In this document: piece by piece, positions 60,279 to 64,000 of the stretch
Layout of the letters: each line of letters starts with the position of its first letter
How positions within the stretch are numbered: position 1 is the stretch's first letter
Source of the DNA: Dawidia cretensis
GTDB lineage: Bacteria > Bacteroidota > Bacteroidia > Cytophagales > Cyclobacteriaceae
DNA length: 64,000 nucleotides
NCBI RefSeq assembly: GCF_018598175.1
Contig: NZ_JAHESE010000012.1
Location: 62,001-126,000, forward strand
Direction: 5' to 3'
The notes under the pieces: generated by a model
Told to the model about the DNA's origin: nothing
Seen by the model: the letters and a program-made list of their open reading frames with translations, nothing else
The model's database searches: none
Translations under genes and position numbers: made by a program

Positions 60279-62726
60279 TTAGCGAGCATAGTGGCCGATG
60301 CGGATCACGTCGGCAAATACACCCGCGGCCGTTACCGCGGCACCGGCACCCGGGCCACGAATTACCATGGGGCGCTCGTGGTAACGCTCTGTTGTCAACA
60401 AGATAATATTATCGCTGCCCGATAAGGAGTAGAACGGATGCTGATCGTTTACGGTACCAAGCGATACCGCCACCTTGCCGTCCTTCAATATGGCCATGTA
60501 GCGCAGCTTCTCCTGGCGACCGGTGGCATCGGCCAACAGTTTCTCAAATGCACTATCGTGTTTCTCCAATGCTGTAAAGAATGCGTCGACGGAAGTCTGC
60601 TCGCGGCAGTCAGCCGGTACCAGGTTCTCGACGGTAATGTCGCTCAGCTCGTACGGCAGGCCCGCCTCGCGGGAGAGGATCAGGATCTTGCGGGCTACAT
60701 CCATGCCGCTGAGGTCGTCGCGCGGATCAGGCTCGGTATATCCTTTCGCTTTGGCTTCTTTCACTACCTCGCTGAATTTCTTACCGGCGGAATACGAGCT
60801 GAAGATAAAGTTCAGCGTACCGCTCAGCACGCCCTCGATGCTGATGACTTTGTCGCCGCTCAGGAGTAAGTCATTCAATGTATTGATTACCGGCAGACCG
60901 GCCCCCACGTTGGTTTCATACAGGAACTTCACGCCGCGGCGGAAGGCGGTACGTTTCAGCAACTGGTATTTTTCAAGCGAACCGGAGTTGGCTTTCTTGT
61001 TGGGTGTTACGACTGAGATGCTGGCCGACAGGATCGCTTCGTAGAACGAGGTCACTTCTTCGCTCGAAGTACAATCTACAAAGATGCTGTTGGGCAGGTT
61101 GAGCGATACCATGCGCTCTACAAACTGCTCCATGTGCATGGCTTCACCCGTTGCTTCGTTTTCGTCCAGACAAGTAGCCGGGGGCAATCCCGCTTCCTGG
61201 AAAAGCATCTTACGGCTGTTCGCAACGGCTATAATGTTTACTTCGAGTAAATTCTCTTTTGCCAGTTTGTCAAATTGCTCCTGCACCATGTTGATCAGGG
61301 CTTTGCCGATCAGGCCCGTGCCCACGAGGAATACGTTGAGCAGCTTGCGATCCGACAGGAAGAATGCTTCGTGCAAGGCGTTCAGCGCCTTCGCGACGTC
61401 AGCTTGCCGCACGACGGCAGAGATATTGCGCTCCGAAGAGCCTTGTGCTATGGCCATGACGTTCACACCATTTTTACCGAGCGCGCTAAACATGCGCCCG
61501 CTGGTACCCGGACTTTGTTTCATATTGTCGCCGACGACCGCGATGATCGAGAGGTCAGTCTCTAGGTGTACTTCGTCTATTTCTTCGTTGCGTATTTCGT
61601 ATTGGAATTCCTTTTCGATGGCCGATTTGGCCTGACGGGTATACTGGCTTTCGATCGCGAGGCATATCGAGTGCTCGGACGACGCCTGGCTGATCAGGAT
61701 CACGTTGACCCGCTCGCGGGCCAGTGTAGCAAACAATCGGGCCGAAGCGCCCACCACCCCCAGCAAACCACTGCCCTGAACGCTGAGCAGGCTGATGGCG
61801 TTCATGGACGAAATACCTTTGATCACTTTGCCGTTCTTCGACTCGGAATGGATAACAGTACCCTGGAATGTCGGGTTGAATGTGTTCTTGATCCAGATGG
61901 GAATGCGGTTGACCATGGCCGGCTGCATGGTCGCCGGAAAGATGACTTTTGCACCAAAGTGCGATAATTCCATCGCTTCTTCATAGCTCATCTGCGGCAC
62001 CGTGAATGCCTTTTTCACGAGGCGTGGGTCGGCTGTCATCATGCCGTCTACGTCCGTCCAGATCTCGAGGTCTGATGCCTGCAAGGCGCCGGCGAAGATG
62101 GCCGCGGTATAATCCGAGCCACTGCGGCCGAGCGTGGTCGTTTCGCCGGTTTCGCTGGTGCCGATAAACCCGGTAATGATCTGCAGCGCCTGCTGACGGC
62201 TGAAGTGCTCGCGTATCTGTGTGTTGGTGGTGTCGAAGTCTACTTTGGCGTAACCAAAGTTAGCGTCTGTGCGCACGACGCGGCGCGTGTCGAGAAACTC
62301 CGCCGCGACACCGCTGTCTTTGAATGCTTCGGCAATGATATAGGCCGACAGGCGCTCGCCAAAGCTCATGATATAGTCGAGGGTGCGGGGGGTGCGTTCT
62401 TTCACAAGGTATACGCCGTGGAGCACGTCCTCCAGCTCGTTGACTGTAAACTTGACTTGTGCCAGGATGCTGCTTTGTTTTTGCACGCCTACCAGTGCGC
62501 GTACGGCATCGAGGTGGCGGCGTTCAATTTCAGCAAGGGTAGTTTTATATTCCAGGTTGCCTTCGAGGGCCAACCGGCTGATTTGGATCAATACGTCGGT
62601 GACACCGCCAAAGGCGGAAAATACGACGGCAACGTCTTCGCGCAGGTACGGCTTGACGATCTCTATGACCGACTGTATCCGCGCAGGGGTGGCAACCGAT
62701 GAGCCACCGAACTTCAATATTTTCAT
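60279..62726 (-). CDS. thrA: Bifunctional aspartokinase / homoserine dehydrogenase I
   Basis: An 815-residue fusion that runs the first and third steps from aspartate to homoserine. Start at MKILKFGGSSVATPARIQ; the frame extends 18 codons upstream. Kinase domain about 1-290 (KFGGSSV, FIGTSETGETTTLGRSGSD). Two ACT regulatory domains about 300-450 (SIIAVVGDNMKQSPGTSGRM). Homoserine dehydrogenase from about 460 (LNVFLVGTGLIGKALI, TPNKKANSG, EGVLSGTLNFIFSSY, DPRDDLSGMDVARK). ACT domains usually bind threonine for feedback. A Thr/Ile leader peptide (62834-62896) precedes the gene, adding control at transcription level. Confidence 0.97.
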   Translation of the reverse strand: MKILKFGGSSVATPARIQSVIEIVKPYLREDVAVVFSAFGGVTDVLIQISRLALEGNLEYKTTLAEIERRHLDAVRALVGVQKQSSILAQVKFTVNELEDVLHGVYLVKERTPRTLDYIMSFGERLSAYIIAEAFKDSGVAAEFLDTRRVVRTDANFGYAKVDFDTTNTQIREHFSRQQALQIITGFIGTSETGETTTLGRSGSDYTAAIFAGALQASDLEIWTDVDGMMTADPRLVKKAFTVPQMSYEEAMELSHFGAKVIFPATMQPAMVNRIPIWIKNTFNPTFQGTVIHSESKNGKVIKGISSMNAISLLSVQGSGLLGVVGASARLFATLARERVNVILISQASSEHSICLAIESQYTRQAKSAIEKEFQYEIRNEEIDEVHLETDLSIIAVVGDNMKQSPGTSGRMFSALGKNGVNVMAIAQGSSERNISAVVRQADVAKALNALHEAFFLSDRKLLNVFLVGTGLIGKALINMVQEQFDKLAKENLLEVNIIAVANSRKMLFQEAGLPPATCLDENEATGEAMHMEQFVERMVSLNLPNSIFVDCTSSEEVTSFYEAILSASISVVTPNKKANSGSLEKYQLLKRTAFRRGVKFLYETNVGAGLPVINTLNDLLLSGDKVISIEGVLSGTLNFIFSSYSAGKKFSEVVKEAKAKGYTEPDPRDDLSGMDVARKILILSREAGLPYELSDITVENLVPADCREQTSVDAFFTALEKHDSAFEKLLADATGRQEKLRYMAILKDGKVAVSLGTVNDQHPFYSLSGSDNIILLTTERYHERPMVIRGPGAGAAVTAAGVFADVIRIGHYAR

Positions 62727-62765
62727 GACAAAGTGTTTTCTGGTTGTTGAGGTGATTGTTTTTCC

Positions 62766-62801
62766 GATTACGCGTAGCACTTCCTGGAGGTGGACGTAAT
62801 C
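62766..62801 (-). promoter_or_regulatory. Hairpin between the thr leader peptide and thrA
   Basis: Outer arms GATTACG (62766-62772) and CGTAATC (62795-62801) with an inner 6-bp stem CACTTC/GAGGTG (78-83 and 87-92 of 62700s, one G-T pair). It lies 32 nt downstream of the leader stop codon and 40 nt before thrA, where the attenuator hairpin is expected. No U-run follows in the mRNA; an A-run is seen instead. A second hairpin, ACGGG-GTAA-CCCGT, overlaps the leader stop (62829-62842). Confidence 0.5.
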
Positions 62802-62833
62802 CTAATGGGGGCGGAGGTATACATGCATACGGG

Positions 62834-62896
62834 TTACCCCGTAATGATGGTAATGGTAATAATGGTGGTAATAATCGTTGTTACAACGGTAGCCAT
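62834..62896 (-). CDS. thrL: Threonine/isoleucine leader peptide of the thr operon (attenuator)
   Basis: A 20-codon gene starting at ATG 62896 and ending TAA at 62834. The peptide is MATVVTTIITTIITITIITG: eight Thr and seven Ile in 20 residues. This matches the logic of the enterobacterial thrL leader ([21 protein letters not shown] in E. coli), in which ribosome stalling at Thr and Ile codons controls readthrough into thrABC. It lies 107 bp before the thrA start on the same strand. A longer in-frame start exists upstream (62959 or 63022), but the short form has the leader composition. A hairpin GAAGCTT/AAGCTTC at 62904-62925 lies just before its start codon. Confidence 0.85.
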   Translation of the reverse strand: MATVVTTIITTIITITIITG

Positions 62897-63168
62897 GGCG
62901 ATAGAAGCTTCTGTGAAAAAGCTTCCGGGGGAAAGTATATATGGTTTCGCCGGTGTCATTTGATATCCCGAAATAATGAAACCCTTGCCTTGTTTCCTAC
63001 AGAAAATTGATGATTTTTGCACGAACTAACGGTTATTAGCGCATTGCAATCGTATGCAACGAGTCTGGTAAAAACATTACCCTAAAAAACACGGGTATCT
63101 TTCCTTAAAACATCTCACGATAAATCCAACTACTGGAACTTGCCGGTGCCGGCAGCGATCTTTTCACC
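62897..63168. other. Spacer between the thr leader and the thioesterase gene
   Basis: A divergent control region. Minus side: hairpin GAAGCTT/AAGCTTC (62904-62925) in the thr leader mRNA. Plus side: TATCTTTC about 75 bp before the thioesterase ATG is a one-mismatch -7 box. A short inverted repeat TTGCA-6-TGCAA lies near 63045-63060. I saw no clear promoter pair for the thr operon. Confidence 0.4.
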
Positions 63169-63702
63169 ATGAGCGAAACACGAAAAACTAAATTCCCGCG
63201 CGAGTCTTTTGTCAGCATGACAGAGCTTGTTCTGCCAAACGACACGAACACCTTCAACAACCTGATGGGCGGACGGCTCATGCATTGGATGGACATCGTT
63301 TCGGCCATCGCCGCACAGAAGCATTCCAACCGCCATGTGGTCACGGCATCGGTCGACAACATCTCGTTCAAGCATCCCATTCGCCTGGGCAACGTGGTGA
63401 CGCTGCGCGCGCGCGTGACACGCGCATTCCAATCGTCGATGGAAGTGCGCATCGATGTCGATGCCGAAGATATACCGGCTGCGCACAAGTTTGAAAGTAA
63501 TGCTGCCTATTTTACCTTTGTGGCGCTCGACAACGAAGGAAAGCCCACCGACGTACCTGCGGTTGTAGCCGAAACGCCGGAAGAAGCCGAATACTACGAA
63601 GGAGCGCTGCGCCGCCGCCAGCTGCGCCTCATCCTGGCAGGAAGAATGAAACCTTCTGAAGCCGCCGAGCTACGATCCATCTTCGACATCAAAGAATCCT
63701 AA
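63169..63702 (+). CDS. Acyl-CoA thioesterase, hotdog fold
   Basis: A 177-residue hydrolase. The hotdog core carries VLPNDTNTFNNLMGGRLMHWMD near 22-43, with the catalytic Asn/Asp positions of the YciA/BFIT group, and TASVDNISFKHPIRLGNVVTLRARV. The last 45 residues form a helical tail (EEAEYYEGALRRRQLRLILAGRM). It releases free CoA from acyl-CoA; chain preference is unknown. Divergent from the thr operon and 6 bp before the next gene. Confidence 0.9.
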   Translation: MSETRKTKFPRESFVSMTELVLPNDTNTFNNLMGGRLMHWMDIVSAIAAQKHSNRHVVTASVDNISFKHPIRLGNVVTLRARVTRAFQSSMEVRIDVDAEDIPAAHKFESNAAYFTFVALDNEGKPTDVPAVVAETPEEAEYYEGALRRRQLRLILAGRMKPSEAAELRSIFDIKES

Positions 63703-63708
63703 GAACGC

Positions 63709-64000
63709 ATGAGCCAGGCAGCCTCCATCGAAACATATCTCTACCAGGAAGACCTCTATAGCCTCCCACCACGTGTGCTGGTCATCGTGTCAGACCCGTG
63801 GGAGAAACTGACGGAGGCTGAGCAAACGACGCTGACGAAGATGATCACGGCACTGCGGCTCAATATCGCCACGGTACAGATCATTACGCGCACGGCCTTT
63901 ACCGTGGCTGACCTGGCGGCCTATGCGCCCACGAGGGTGATTGCGCTGGGCGCTACGTTGCAGGGCTCCAATCGCCTGTACGAGAGTTTTACGCATGACG
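63709..64000 (+). CDS. Conserved-looking cytoplasmic protein, N-terminal part (runs off the right edge)
   Basis: 97 codons are visible from the ATG at 63709, six bp after the thioesterase stop, so the two are probably co-transcribed. It begins MSQAASIETYLYQEDLYSLP and continues with a strand-helix pattern (PRVLVIVSDPWEKL, TKMITALRLNIATVQII, APTRVIALGATLQ). This looks like an alpha-beta Rossmann-like fold. I do not recognise the family; the full length is outside the window. Confidence 0.75.
   Translation, partial: MSQAASIETYLYQEDLYSLPPRVLVIVSDPWEKLTEAEQTTLTKMITALRLNIATVQIITRTAFTVADLAAYAPTRVIALGATLQGSNRLYESFTHD

Noticed and set aside
62766-62801. Calling the thr leader hairpin a classic intrinsic terminator
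   Set aside because: No U-run follows on the transcribed strand; kept only as a regulatory hairpin.
1-64000. tRNA, 16S/23S rRNA, CRISPR arrays, insertion sequences and prophage genes
   Set aside because: I looked for cloverleaf ends, regular spaced repeats, transposase or integrase motifs and found none I could support.

Overview
The window looks like chromosomal DNA of a Bacteroidota bacterium, probably order Cytophagales (Chryseolinea or Ohtaekwangia-like). The evidence is indirect: -7 boxes of the Bacteroidota type (TAnnTTTG), sometimes with a TTTG -33 box, lie just in front of several genes; starts lack clear Shine-Dalgarno sequences; and lineage-typical families occur (IPExxxVDY protein, DUF2279 and DUF6169 families, fused aspartokinase-homoserine dehydrogenase, NlpC/P60 protein with an N-terminal SH3 domain). 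I saw no tRNA or 5S/16S/23S rRNA gene, CRISPR array, transposase or prophage gene. This is mostly core genome with one carbohydrate-use island.

Layout. 1-8 kb: a MacAB/FtsX-type ABC export operon (adaptor, ATPase, two permeases, the last cut by the window edge) read leftward, and a divergent sigma-54 response regulator plus histidine kinase. A strong sigma-54 promoter match lies in front of the export operon. 8-24 kb: carbohydrate island with a GH2 enzyme, an ECF sigma factor, a GH29 alpha-L-fucosidase, a secreted alpha/beta-hydrolase and a GH3 enzyme, then a TetR-FabF pair with its own operator, then a five-gene operon covering all but one step (fuconate dehydratase) of non-phosphorylative L-fucose catabolism. 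24-33 kb: HNH nuclease, an NlpC/P60 protein with a lost catalytic cysteine, smpB, a thioesterase, tsaD, a TamB homologue, a DUF2279 protein and a YbjN-like protein. 33-35 kb: the RNase P RNA gene with promoter and terminator, then a sigma-54 regulator that has no DNA-binding domain.

35-53 kb: housekeeping genes (menC, queA, glycosyltransferase, miaA, PhnP-like hydrolase, NFACT protein, pyk, acpP-fabF-rnc, nadE, lgt, Omp85-like protein, 3-hydroxyacyl-CoA dehydrogenase). 53-64 kb: an AT-rich spacer with three DnaA-box-like sites spaced exactly 11 bp apart, pcm, a small overlapping gene pair with a DUF6169 protein, a CRTAC1-type lipoprotein, gtrA, and the thrA-thrB-thrC operon. A 20-codon leader peptide made almost only of Thr and Ile stands in front of thrA. 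A hotdog thioesterase and a partial gene close the window.

How the parts work together: the fucosidase can release L-fucose from glycans and the downstream operon can convert it to pyruvate and lactate if a fuconate dehydratase and an importer are encoded elsewhere. The first regulator pair probably switches on the exporter. The thr operon is probably controlled by attenuation on threonine and isoleucine supply.
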